From contig JAKLIL010000046.1 in assembly GCA_022709625.1 (NCBI GenBank), positions 1 through 9,965 of the forward strand: DNA of 9,965 nucleotides, in the 5' to 3' direction. The translations under genes were made by a program, and so were the position numbers. Below, piece by piece: positions 1 through 6,395 of the stretch. The stretch's first letter is position 1, and each line of letters opens with the position of its first letter. The notes beneath the pieces were generated by a model. It made no database searches. It had not been told where the DNA came from and saw only the letters and a program-made list of their open reading frames with translations. Source of the stretch: Verrucomicrobiota bacterium. Its GTDB lineage: Bacteria > Verrucomicrobiota > Kiritimatiellia > CAIQIC01 > Lenti-01.

Positions 1-949
1 CAAGAAGATCGACGAAGCCCTTCAGGCCGCGTCCCTCGTCCGCCTGTTCATCGTCAACCGCATCTACAAGCGCATCGAGGAATGCAGATCCGCCCCCGAG
101 GTTCGCCAGGCCGTCCTCAATGGCCTCGCCCCCTTCCGCAGCCAGCTCCGGCGCGACGTCACGGCCGCCGACCTCGACATGCTGCTGGCCATCCCCATCC
201 GGCGCATCTCGCTCTACGACATCAATAAGTCCAGGAAAGAAGAAGACGACCTCCTCGCCGATTTCGACGCCGTCGAGAAAAACCTGACCGACGTCACGGG
301 CTACGCGATCAAATACCTCAAGAATTTATACCGCGACTACGCCGACCTCTTCCCCCGCAAGACCAAGGAAGCCAAGTTCGACGCCATCGAAGTGCGCGAA
401 CTGACCGCCGAAGAGCACGCCGTCGTGCTCGACAAGGAAAAGGGCTATCTCGGCTACGATGTCGGCGGCGGCGAGCTCCTCTTCCGCTGCTCGTCCTACG
501 ACAAGGTCATTCTCGTCTGGAACGACTGCCGCTACCGCGTCGTCCCGCCCCCCGAAAAACTGTTCGTGGACAAGAACCTCGTCTACGCCGCCATCTACGA
601 CCGCGACCGCGTCATGACCCTCGTCTATGTTGCCGACGACATTACCCATCTCAAGCGGTTTACGTTCGGCGGCGTCATTCAGAACAAGGATTACTTCTGC
701 GTGCCCGAGGGCGATACCGCCAAATGCCTCTTTTTCTCCGACGCCCAGCCCTCCACCCTTTACGTAAAATACGCGCCGCGCAAGGGCCAGCAGATCCACC
801 AGCAGGAATTCGATCCCAAGAAGGTCGCCATCCGTACGCCCAAGACCCGCGGCATCCAGATGACCACCAAGACCATTGCCGACATTTCCACCCAGAAGCC
901 CCGCAACTGGGACGACCGGGCAGGCCCAAAGGGCGCGCTGTTGGATTGA
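1..949 (+). CDS. parC: DNA topoisomerase IV subunit A (GyrA/ParC family), 5'-truncated by window edge
   Basis: This is the C-terminal 315 residues of a type IIA topoisomerase A subunit. The frame is open from base 2 and ends at TGA 947-949; the catalytic tyrosine domain lies outside the window. The first ~55 visible residues are helical and lead into LLAIPIRRISLYDINK (about residues 60-75), the end of the breakage-reunion domain. A charged coiled-coil follows (DLLADFDAVEKNL, then TGYAIKYLKNLY), with a C-terminal beta-blade region after it (LGYDVGGGELLFRCSSYDKV; PEKLFVDKNLVYAAIYD; KRFTFGGVIQNKDYFCVPEG). From memory this pattern matches the ParC/GyrA2 type of Bacteroidetes and Spirochaetes better than enterobacterial GyrA, because no GyrA-box was seen. 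The enzyme passes DNA duplexes through a double-strand break for decatenation and works with an ATPase B subunit not seen here. An internal ATG at 179 is not the real start, since homologous sequence continues upstream of it. Family assignment is firm; the ParC versus GyrA label is less so. Confidence 0.87.
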   Translation, partial: KKIDEALQAASLVRLFIVNRIYKRIEECRSAPEVRQAVLNGLAPFRSQLRRDVTAADLDMLLAIPIRRISLYDINKSRKEEDDLLADFDAVEKNLTDVTGYAIKYLKNLYRDYADLFPRKTKEAKFDAIEVRELTAEEHAVVLDKEKGYLGYDVGGGELLFRCSSYDKVILVWNDCRYRVVPPPEKLFVDKNLVYAAIYDRDRVMTLVYVADDITHLKRFTFGGVIQNKDYFCVPEGDTAKCLFFSDAQPSTLYVKYAPRKGQQIHQQEFDPKKVAIRTPKTRGIQMTTKTIADISTQKPRNWDDRAGPKGALLD

Positions 950-1012
950 GCCTCGCCTCTTTTCCCTACCCGGGTACTTCAAGGTTCGGACGTAACCGCA
1001 CGCAAGGGGCGG

Positions 1013-1045
1013 CGGGAATTCTCGTCCTGTTGAGATTCCGGTTTT
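1013..1045 (+). terminator. Weak hairpin, possible terminator of the topoisomerase gene
   Basis: GGAATTCTC (1015-1023) can pair with GAGATTCC (1032-1039) around an 8-nt loop, with one bulged T. GGTTTT follows. The stem is only 8 bp and the T-run is short and merges with a TTGACA promoter element, so termination would be weak. It is the only candidate seen between the topoisomerase stop at 949 and the next gene. Confidence 0.28.
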
Positions 1046-1073
1046 GACATCCATGAAGCCGTTCGGGCAGTAT
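1044..1073 (+). promoter_or_regulatory. Putative sigma70 promoter for the lipoprotein gene
   Basis: A perfect -35 hexamer TTGACA lies at 1044-1049. A modest -10 candidate, CAGTAT, lies at 1068-1073 after an 18-bp spacer and matches the consensus at three of six positions, including the important A2 and T6. The start codon is about 52 nt downstream of the -10. The strong -35 in otherwise GC-rich DNA is the main support. Confidence 0.42.
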
Positions 1074-1124
1074 CCGCCTATAGGATGCGGACTGGTCCGC
1101 ATATCCGCCAACAAAAGGAGAGCG

Positions 1125-1592
1125 ATGATGGGATCGGGAAAATGGCTGAGGTATTGTGTCGCAGGTTTGGTGCTCCTGCTGGGCATGGGGTTTTGGGGAT
1201 GTGATTCGGATGACGATGGCGGGGGCGGCAATCCCGACGTGCCGGCAGGGGTCAACACCTCGGACAACAGCGAGATGTTCCTGTGGAAGCTTCAGCCCAG
1301 CGGCCAAGCCGGCTGCCCCGGCCCCCGGGCCGTGGCAAGATGGCCCTCCTACATGGTCCGTACGTATGGGGTGACCCCCGACAATTCCTATGTCGTGGCC
1401 GGCAACGTCCGGATGGATTTCTACAAGATGGACACCGACTTCAACGGCTCAAAACCGAGCTACGCGGCGTGCGTCAGTGGCCCCGCGGATTTCGCCACGA
1501 ATCAGAAGGTGGTTCTCTACAAGAACGGCAAGCGCCTGGCCTATGCCATCGTGCCGAACCCCGGCGAGCGCTATTTTGCCCCCCTGCCCTGA
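1125..1592 (+). CDS. Small predicted lipoprotein of unknown function
   Basis: A 155-residue protein not recognised as a known family. The start is taken at ATG 1125 because AAAAGGAG (1113-1120) lies just upstream. ATG 1128 is equally possible, with 7 nt between GGAG and the start. The longer in-frame TTG at 1044 falls in the putative -35 element. The N-terminus has Lys6/Arg9, a hydrophobic core (about residues 10-22) and a lipobox-like FWGC, so Cys26 would be lipidated. Trp at -2 is atypical for a lipobox. The mature protein begins CDSDDDGGGG, an acidic/glycine tether with Asp at +2. It continues into a ~110-residue domain with aromatic stretches (SEMFLWKLQ, NVRMDFYKMDTDF) and two further cysteines that might form a disulfide. 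It is probably monocistronic, with its own promoter and terminator. Coding status is well supported by the start site, signal sequence and following terminator. Confidence 0.75.
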   Translation: MMGSGKWLRYCVAGLVLLLGMGFWGCDSDDDGGGGNPDVPAGVNTSDNSEMFLWKLQPSGQAGCPGPRAVARWPSYMVRTYGVTPDNSYVVAGNVRMDFYKMDTDFNGSKPSYAACVSGPADFATNQKVVLYKNGKRLAYAIVPNPGERYFAPLP

Positions 1593-1613
1593 CCTGCTTT
1601 GCCTAGAATACGC

Positions 1614-1650
1614 GCGCCTCTTGCGTCAATCCGCTAGAGGCGCTTTCCTT
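1614..1650 (+). terminator. Intrinsic terminator of the lipoprotein gene
   Basis: A perfect 8-bp GC-rich stem, GCGCCTCT (1614-1621) with AGAGGCGC (1636-1643), has a 14-nt loop. TTTCCTT (1644-1650) follows. It starts 22 nt after the lipoprotein stop codon, the expected place for a rho-independent terminator. The T-tract is interrupted by CC, so efficiency is uncertain. Confidence 0.55.
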
Positions 1651-1656
1651 ACATGA

Positions 1657-1848
1657 GTCCGCCCTGTTGGCGACCACAGTGTTGTTTTCTTGAAATGGAT
1701 GCAGGGCTTCGTCGAAGCACATCTGGCCGAACCCATCACCCTGGCCGGTCTCGCCCGCGCCGCCCCCTATTCCCCGTGGCATGCCGCCCGGCTGTTCAAG
1801 GAATACGTCGGCCGCGCACCGTTTGGACCCGCCGGGGTCAGGCATTAA
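1657..1848 (+). pseudogene. 5' remnant of an AraC-family (Rob-type) transcription regulator
   Basis: The frame is open from just after TGA 1654-1656 to TAA 1846-1848. From TTG 1690 it reads LKWMQGFVEAHLAEPITLAG, then LARAAPYSPWHAARLFKEYV and GRAPF. This is recognisably the first helix-turn-helix of an AraC/XylS DNA-binding domain, with the LAR-AA-YSPWHAARLFKE core and the G-x-x-PF exit. In Rob-like regulators this region is at the N-terminus, so what survives is the beginning of the gene. Homology stops after PF (about 1825): the expected continuation, of the type YIRALRL, is replaced by GPAGVRH and a stop codon supplied by the adjoining palindrome. The second HTH and any effector domain are absent. 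A Pro (CCC) sits where a Gly is usual before YSP, consistent with decay. No convincing ribosome-binding site precedes ATG 1699 or TTG 1690. A short functional peptide cannot be excluded but is unlikely. Confidence 0.7.
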
Positions 1849-1896
1849 GAAAGTTAAGAATTCGGCACATTCTTAACTTTCTTAATTCCTGAACCC
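1835..1896. repeat. Long AT-rich palindrome, REP/MITE-like element
   Basis: A perfect 17-bp inverted repeat has arms ATTAAGAAAGTTAAGAA (1844-1860) and its complement (1870-1886), extendable by one pair over a 7-nt loop. It is flanked by a second complementary layer: GGGTCAGG (1835-1842) pairs with CCTGAACCC (1888-1896) apart from one bulged A. Each arm holds the heptamer TTAAGAA twice, 9 bp apart, giving four copies in mirrored pairs. It is strikingly AT-rich in GC-rich DNA. On the minus strand it starts 6 nt after the glycosyltransferase stop codon, so its RNA hairpin could end or protect that transcript, but no T-tract follows. The composite shape suggests a mobile palindromic repeat, such as those moved by REP-associated Y1 transposases. 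No transposase is present in the window. Confidence 0.72.
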
Positions 1897-1902
1897 GACA
1901 CC

Positions 1903-3642
1903 TTACCAGCGGGGGCGGTCGGCGAGCAGGAGTTGGTCGCTGCCGGCAATGAACCGGCCGGCGGTGAGCGGGAAGTTGCCGGGTACCCGGCCGGCGGCAA
2001 AGACCTGATACCAACTGTTTTCCGGCGCCGCGGGATCGGCCAGTCCCCGCACCCACGGCTTGTCGCGCGTGACGGTCGTGAAGTAGGCCAGGGCGATTTT
2101 CTGGTACCGGCCATCGATCTCGTAGAATCCGTCGATGTCTTTGGGCAGCAAAACGGCGGTTTTGCCGCCATACCAGGCCACGGCCCACGGGATATCGCTG
2201 ACGATGCATTCGCCGGGCTCGATCATGGTGGACAACCAGCCCACGTAGCGATGGAAGTAGGGCGGATACGGCAGGCCGGTGCGCGGGGGCAGCACGTTCA
2301 ACAGCAGCGGCAATCCGGTGAGGAACATCACGGCGGAAACGGCGGCGGCGGCAAAGAACCGCACTTCGAACTGGAGGCGGTCGAGCAGCACGAAGAAAAA
2401 CGCCCAGCCGTAGGGAATCGCCAGCGGCCAGAAGATCGTCAAGGCGCGAACGCTGTCGGCGCCGAAAGCCGCCGCAAACAGCACCAGCACCGCGGCCGCC
2501 GGCAACAAGCACCAACGCAAGGTACGGCTGGCGGGGCGGACAAACCGGTGGAAGTACATGGCGCCAAACAGTGCCAGCAGAATGCCGGCACCGGCCCACC
2601 CGAAGGCGGTGGACGTGAAGGTGCGCAGATTGGCCATCATTTTCACCTGGACGGCGTAGAGCGCCGCACCCGCGTCCGGCATCTCCGGCCGGATGGAACG
2701 GGCTAGTTCGTCGCCGGGGAAAAGATAGGTGTCAGCGAGCATGTCGTAGAAGACCAGTCCAAAAGGATGGCCGGAAACAGCGACGTTTCTGGCCAGCCAG
2801 GGCACCGCCAGCAGGACAACCACGGCCAGGTAGAGACTGGCCTTGGCCCAAGGCCGGCGGCGACGCGAGACGCCGATGAAAAGGAAGATCAGCAACGCCA
2901 CGCTGCCCGCGGCGTAGCGAGTCAGGAAGGCGGCCGCGGTCAACAGCGCCGAAACCGCCAGCGGAACCAGCCAGCGCCACGCCGGGCCTTGATCCTGCAT
3001 CGGCCCGATTCCGGCCGGCAACATGACCGCCCCCAGGGCCGCATAGACGGCCCCGAGCGCGCAGAACATCGCCAAGGACAAATCCCCGCCGACGAGGCTT
3101 TGCCGCCACACCAGATCGCTGACCAAAAAGGCGCCGGCCGAAAGAGCCCCCACGCGCCGATCGAACAACTTGCGGCCGATCAGCCAGAACCACAGGGCCG
3201 ACAGCGCGGTAAAGACGTGGTTCAGCGCCAGGGGAACGTAATCGCCGCCGTAGACGAAATCCGTGGTGGGCACGCCGGTCTTGGGCGTCCCCACCAGCTT
3301 GAAGACGCCGGCCAGCGCGGCGGGCCACAGGGGCGGATGAAACAGGTCGGAATGCGCGCGCACCGCGGCGGAACCGTCCGGAGAACGCGCCGCCAGGCGC
3401 CACATCGACAGTGGCCGCACGCATTGGGTAATCAGGCGGCCCTGGGTCGCGAGGTTGCGCGCCAGTTGGGCTTCGTCCAGCGCCCGCGGATCCTTCAGCC
3501 CCTGGAAACCGGAAAAGGTACACAGCGCGGCCAGCGCGACGGCAAACAGCACGAACAAGACCGCTTGCATGATCTTGCGGCCCGCGCCGACGTCCATCTG
3601 GTAGACCAGATTCTGCATGTTGGATTCGAATTCAAGCGCCAT
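1903..3642 (-). CDS. GT39/ArnT-like polyprenyl-phosphate-sugar glycosyltransferase, integral membrane
   Basis: A 579-residue polytopic membrane protein of the GT-C fold. TM1 spans about residues 27-45. Next comes a loop with the acidic pair D56-E57 (RALDEAQLARNLATQG), the place and pattern of the catalytic or metal-binding Asp-Glu in PMT/ArnT enzymes. HPPLWPAALAG (102-112) and PWLARN (281-286) are also typical of the family. About ten further hydrophobic segments are followed by a C-terminal periplasmic-type domain (from about 465) containing IVSDIPWAVAWYGGKTAVLL. Such enzymes transfer a sugar from a lipid-phosphate carrier to lipid A, proteins or other glycans on the outer face of the inner membrane; the acceptor here cannot be read. 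ATG 3642 is chosen because GGAAGGA sits 8 nt upstream. The gene lies 18 nt after the response-regulator stop and is probably the last gene of that operon. Its TAA is followed almost at once by the palindrome. Confidence 0.83.
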   Translation of the reverse strand: MALEFESNMQNLVYQMDVGAGRKIMQAVLFVLFAVALAALCTFSGFQGLKDPRALDEAQLARNLATQGRLITQCVRPLSMWRLAARSPDGSAAVRAHSDLFHPPLWPAALAGVFKLVGTPKTGVPTTDFVYGGDYVPLALNHVFTALSALWFWLIGRKLFDRRVGALSAGAFLVSDLVWRQSLVGGDLSLAMFCALGAVYAALGAVMLPAGIGPMQDQGPAWRWLVPLAVSALLTAAAFLTRYAAGSVALLIFLFIGVSRRRRPWAKASLYLAVVVLLAVPWLARNVAVSGHPFGLVFYDMLADTYLFPGDELARSIRPEMPDAGAALYAVQVKMMANLRTFTSTAFGWAGAGILLALFGAMYFHRFVRPASRTLRWCLLPAAAVLVLFAAAFGADSVRALTIFWPLAIPYGWAFFFVLLDRLQFEVRFFAAAAVSAVMFLTGLPLLLNVLPPRTGLPYPPYFHRYVGWLSTMIEPGECIVSDIPWAVAWYGGKTAVLLPKDIDGFYEIDGRYQKIALAYFTTVTRDKPWVRGLADPAAPENSWYQVFAAGRVPGNFPLTAGRFIAGSDQLLLADRPRW

Positions 3643-3660
3643 GGGTTCGGTCCTTCCGGT

Positions 3661-5025
3661 CTATTCGTTCTTGGGGTTCCGCAATCCAAATTCGTTGAGC
3701 TTGCGGTGCAGGGTCCGGCGGCTAATGCCCAAATCCCGCGCCGCCTTGACGCGGCTGCCCTGGTGGCGCCGGAGCGCGTCTTCGATCAATTGGCGCTCGG
3801 CGTCGCGCAGCAGATTGCCGGGCCGGCCGGCGGGAACGCTCCGGCTGGCCGGCGCACGCAAGGCGGCGGGCAAATCGCGCACCGTCAGTTTGTCCCCGTT
3901 GCCGAGCACCACCATGCGTTCGATCACGTTGCGCAATTCGCGCACGTTGCCGGGCCAGGCATAGCCCGCCAACGCTTCCATCGCGTCCGGGGTAATGGCG
4001 GAAACTTTCCTGCCGTGTTCCGCCGCCAGGGACTTGAGATAGTGCTGCGCCAGCAGGACGATGTCGCCGTCCCGGTCCCGCAGGGGCGGCAGCGTCATGG
4101 TGACCACGTAGAGCCGGTAGAACAAATCTTCCCGGAACTTGCCTTCTTCGACCAGCTTCTTCAGGTCGCGGTTCGTGGCCGCCACGAGCCGGACGTCGAC
4201 CTCCACCGTGTCCGTCCCGCCGACGCGCTCGAACTTGCGCTCTTCGAGCACGCGCAGGACCTTCACCTGGAGGGCGGGGTCGATTTCGCCGATTTCGTCC
4301 AGAAAGAGGGTGCCGCCGTCCGCCAGTTCGAAACGGCCCCGGCGCCGTTCCACCGCGCCGGTGAAGGCGCCTTTTTCGTGGCCAAACAGTTCGCTTTCGA
4401 GCAAGGTCGGCGCCAGCGCGGCGCAATGGACCGGCACGAACGGGCCCTGCGCGCGCGGGCCGCACTGGTGGATCGCGCGCGCGACCAATTCCTTGCCAGT
4501 GCCGCTTTCGCCCTGGATCAGCACGGTCGCCCGCGTTGGCGCCACCTGCCGGATCGTATCGAAGACAGCCAGCATCGCGGGCGACGCGCCGAGAATGTTT
4601 TCAAACCCGTATTTCGAATCCAACTGGGCCTTGAGCCGCTGGTTTTCGTCCCCCAGCCGGCGTTCCGCCAACGCGCGCTTGAGCAGCAATTCGAGCCGAT
4701 CGAGGTTGACGGGCTTGGCCAGAAAATCGTAGGCGCCGCGTTTCATGGCTTCCACGGCGGTTTCGACGTTGCCGTAGGCGGTCAGGAGGATGAGCACGGG
4801 CTTGGGCTCCCGCGCCAGCAGGCGGGCTAGCAGCGCCATGCCGTCCATGCCGGGCATGCGCAAATCGGACAGGACCACGTCCGCGGCATGGGTTTCCAGC
4901 CACGCCAAGGCGCGCAGGCCGTTTTCGGCTTCGGCGACCGCATATTCGCCGCGCAGGGCGCGCGCGAGCCCCTCGCGGGTGTTTTTTTCGTCGTCGACGA
5001 TCAGGATCGTGGGCTTGTCGCTCAC
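3661..5025 (-). CDS. NtrC-family sigma54-dependent response regulator
   Basis: A 454-residue three-domain activator of normal family length. The receiver domain (about 5-120) has the acidic pocket D11-D12, phospho-acceptor D54 in LSDLRMPGMDG, T82 and K104. The AAA+ domain (about 143-375) has Walker A GESGTGKE (172-179), the sigma54-contacting GAFTGA loop (219-224) intact, Walker B GGTLFLDE (237-244) and FREDLFYRL, where the arginine-finger region lies. The C-terminal Fis-type helix-turn-helix reads ARDLGISRRTLHRKLNEFGL. All catalytic signatures are present, so it should be a working phosphorylation-dependent activator of sigma54 RNA polymerase. The start is GTG 5025, overlapping the kinase stop as GTGA, which implies translational coupling with its cognate kinase. 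Targets are unknown. No convincing -24/-12 sigma54 promoter was found by eye in this window. Confidence 0.95.
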   Translation of the reverse strand: MSDKPTILIVDDEKNTREGLARALRGEYAVAEAENGLRALAWLETHAADVVLSDLRMPGMDGMALLARLLAREPKPVLILLTAYGNVETAVEAMKRGAYDFLAKPVNLDRLELLLKRALAERRLGDENQRLKAQLDSKYGFENILGASPAMLAVFDTIRQVAPTRATVLIQGESGTGKELVARAIHQCGPRAQGPFVPVHCAALAPTLLESELFGHEKGAFTGAVERRRGRFELADGGTLFLDEIGEIDPALQVKVLRVLEERKFERVGGTDTVEVDVRLVAATNRDLKKLVEEGKFREDLFYRLYVVTMTLPPLRDRDGDIVLLAQHYLKSLAAEHGRKVSAITPDAMEALAGYAWPGNVRELRNVIERMVVLGNGDKLTVRDLPAALRAPASRSVPAGRPGNLLRDAERQLIEDALRRHQGSRVKAARDLGISRRTLHRKLNEFGLRNPKNE

Positions 5026-6206
5026 GACGGCATCTCCGTGGCGGCGGGCTGGGGCGCGGGCAACAAGCGGATGCGCTGGTCGTCCCGCTGGAAATTGAGC
5101 TGGATGCGGGTGCCGGAAGGCAGGCTGTCGACCATCACGGTGCCGCCATGGTCGCGCACGATGCGCTGTACGATCATCAGGCCCAGACCGTGGCCGCTGG
5201 GTTTCGTGGTGCGGAACGCCTCGAACAGTTCGCCCATTTGTCCCGGCGGAATCCCCGGGCCCGTGTCCTGGAAGGCCACCCCCACCAACCGGTCCGAAGC
5301 GACGAAGGAAATCCGCAGTACGCCCCCGCCGCCCATGGCCTGGATGGCGTTGCGCACCACGTTGAAAAACGCCTGCCGCAGCTGGCCGCGATCCACCCAG
5401 GCCGTCGGCAATTCCTCCGCCGGTTCCACTTCCACGACCACCTGGCGGTCGCGGATTTCGGCCGCCAGGGTGTCGAGCGTTTCGGCGACGACGTCCGGTA
5501 GCGCGTGGCGGGCGAAATTCGGCAGGCTGGGCCGCACCGCTTTTAGGAACTGCGAGAGGATCTGGTCCAGCCGGGAAATTTCGCCGCGGGCCACGTCGAG
5601 CAATTCCTGCAGGGCCGCGTGCCGGTCTTCCGGCAGGGTGCGCAGTTCGCGCGCCATCAATTGCAGATGGATCGTCAGGGAATTGAGGGGATTGCCGATT
5701 TCATGGGCCACGCCGGCAGCCAGCATCAGAACGGCGTTCAAGCGTTCCGATTCGACGATTTCGGCCGCGTGGTCTCGTTCCCGGGTCACGTCGCGCAGGA
5801 TCATCACGGCGCCGGTGCGGCCGTCGTCCGGATTCACCAGCGGCGCCAGATAGAGCGCCAGAAACCGATGTTCGGGATAGGATATCTCGATTTCGCGGCT
5901 GGCGAGGCGCGCCCATTCCCGTTCTTCGAGCCGCAGAAGCCCCGGCCAATCGATGGCATCCAGATAGCGGGCCAACGGTTGGCCGACAACCGCCGACTCG
6001 TCCAGACCCAGCAACCGGCCCGCGCCGCGGTTCGCGTAGACGATGCGGGCTTCGGCGTCCAACACGAGAATGCCTTCGCGCAGCGCGTGGAAAATCGTTT
6101 CGAGCAGGCCCCTTTCCGATGCCAGGCGCAGGAACTGGACCTGCACGCTGCCGGGGTCGAGTTTATCCAGCCGATCGATCAGTTTGTTCCAGAATGCCGC
6201 TTTCAT
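5022..6206 (-). CDS. Soluble PAS-domain sensor histidine kinase (NtrB-like)
   Basis: A 394-residue cytosolic histidine kinase that should phosphorylate the regulator encoded immediately downstream. An N-terminal helical stretch (1-30) is followed by a PAS domain (about 32-145: FHALREGILVLDAEARIVYA ... MILRDVTRERD). The HisKA dimerisation helix carries H168 in AAGVAHEIGNPLNSL. The ATPase domain has N-box NVVRNAIQAM (N282, N286), G1 DTGPGIP (314-320) and G2 SGHGLGL (337-343). No transmembrane segment is visible, so the signal is probably cytoplasmic or comes through a partner, as for NtrB. The start is ATG 6206. The frame stays open far upstream to 6947, but that part is low-complexity antisense of the zinc-finger gene. 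No good Shine-Dalgarno lies directly before the ATG. GGAGGG is 18 nt upstream, followed by a small GGGCG/CGCCC hairpin that could shorten the effective spacing. Confidence 0.94.
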   Translation of the reverse strand: MKAAFWNKLIDRLDKLDPGSVQVQFLRLASERGLLETIFHALREGILVLDAEARIVYANRGAGRLLGLDESAVVGQPLARYLDAIDWPGLLRLEEREWARLASREIEISYPEHRFLALYLAPLVNPDDGRTGAVMILRDVTRERDHAAEIVESERLNAVLMLAAGVAHEIGNPLNSLTIHLQLMARELRTLPEDRHAALQELLDVARGEISRLDQILSQFLKAVRPSLPNFARHALPDVVAETLDTLAAEIRDRQVVVEVEPAEELPTAWVDRGQLRQAFFNVVRNAIQAMGGGGVLRISFVASDRLVGVAFQDTGPGIPPGQMGELFEAFRTTKPSGHGLGLMIVQRIVRDHGGTVMVDSLPSGTRIQLNFQRDDQRIRLLPAPQPAATEMPS

Positions 6207-6395
6207 GGCCGGGCGTTTTCGCGCCCTCCGTACTCTCCCTGATGCGGTCGGAAGCGGCAAACAAAAAAAGGGGCGCGGGACAGCGCTTTCCCCACTTGAC
6301 GCATGGCCATTCCCGTGAGAACAGTACGGCATAGTCGGGAAGGCGGCGGAAGCTTTCCAGAAAAACGAACGGGATCCGGCACGCGAGGTGATGCC
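6207..6395. promoter_or_regulatory. Divergent intergenic region between the kinase operon and the zinc-finger gene
   Basis: These 189 nt must hold the promoters for both the leftward kinase-regulator-glycosyltransferase operon and the rightward zinc-finger gene. On the plus strand TTGACG (6296-6301) followed after 18 bp by AACAGT is a weak sigma70 candidate. No clear promoter could be picked on the minus strand. A Shine-Dalgarno-like GAGGTGAT (6385-6392) serves the zinc-finger gene. The assignment of function comes from gene orientation rather than from strong motifs. Confidence 0.4.
6263..6293 (-). terminator. Terminator-like hairpin in the leader of the kinase operon
   Basis: Read on the minus strand, GGG, a 3-nt A bulge and GCGC pair with GCGC and CCC around a TGTCCC loop. 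Seven T follow directly (6269-6263). The shape is that of an intrinsic terminator, yet it lies about 57 nt upstream of the kinase ATG with no minus-strand gene before it. It could therefore be a leader attenuator or a chance structure. The stem is short and bulged, hence the low confidence. Confidence 0.33.

Noticed and set aside
326..1267. A 313-codon open frame on the minus strand across the topoisomerase end and lipoprotein start
   Set aside because: No domain or ribosome-binding site was seen. It covers the end of one gene and the start of another that are supported on the plus strand.
1653..1892. A 79-codon plus-strand frame overlapping the AraC remnant and palindrome
   Set aside because: It is the wrong reading frame. 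The frame one base over spells the AraC helix-turn-helix, and the end of this ORF is just palindrome translation.
1903..1950. A signature of tyrosine-recombinase attachment or IS ends beside the palindrome
   Set aside because: No target-site duplication, terminal repeats or transposase/integrase could be found around the palindrome, so no insertion sequence is called.
2767..4830. A 687-codon open frame on the plus strand, opposite the glycosyltransferase and NtrC genes
   Set aside because: Its translation is rich in Arg, Gln, Gly and Ala with no recognisable domain, and it spans two well-supported genes on the other strand. GC-rich codon bias keeps antisense frames open.
6207..6395. A sigma54 (-24/-12) promoter, which an NtrC-type operon might use for autoregulation
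   Set aside because: No GG-N10-GC element in a TGGCAC/TTGC-like context was convincing on either strand by eye.
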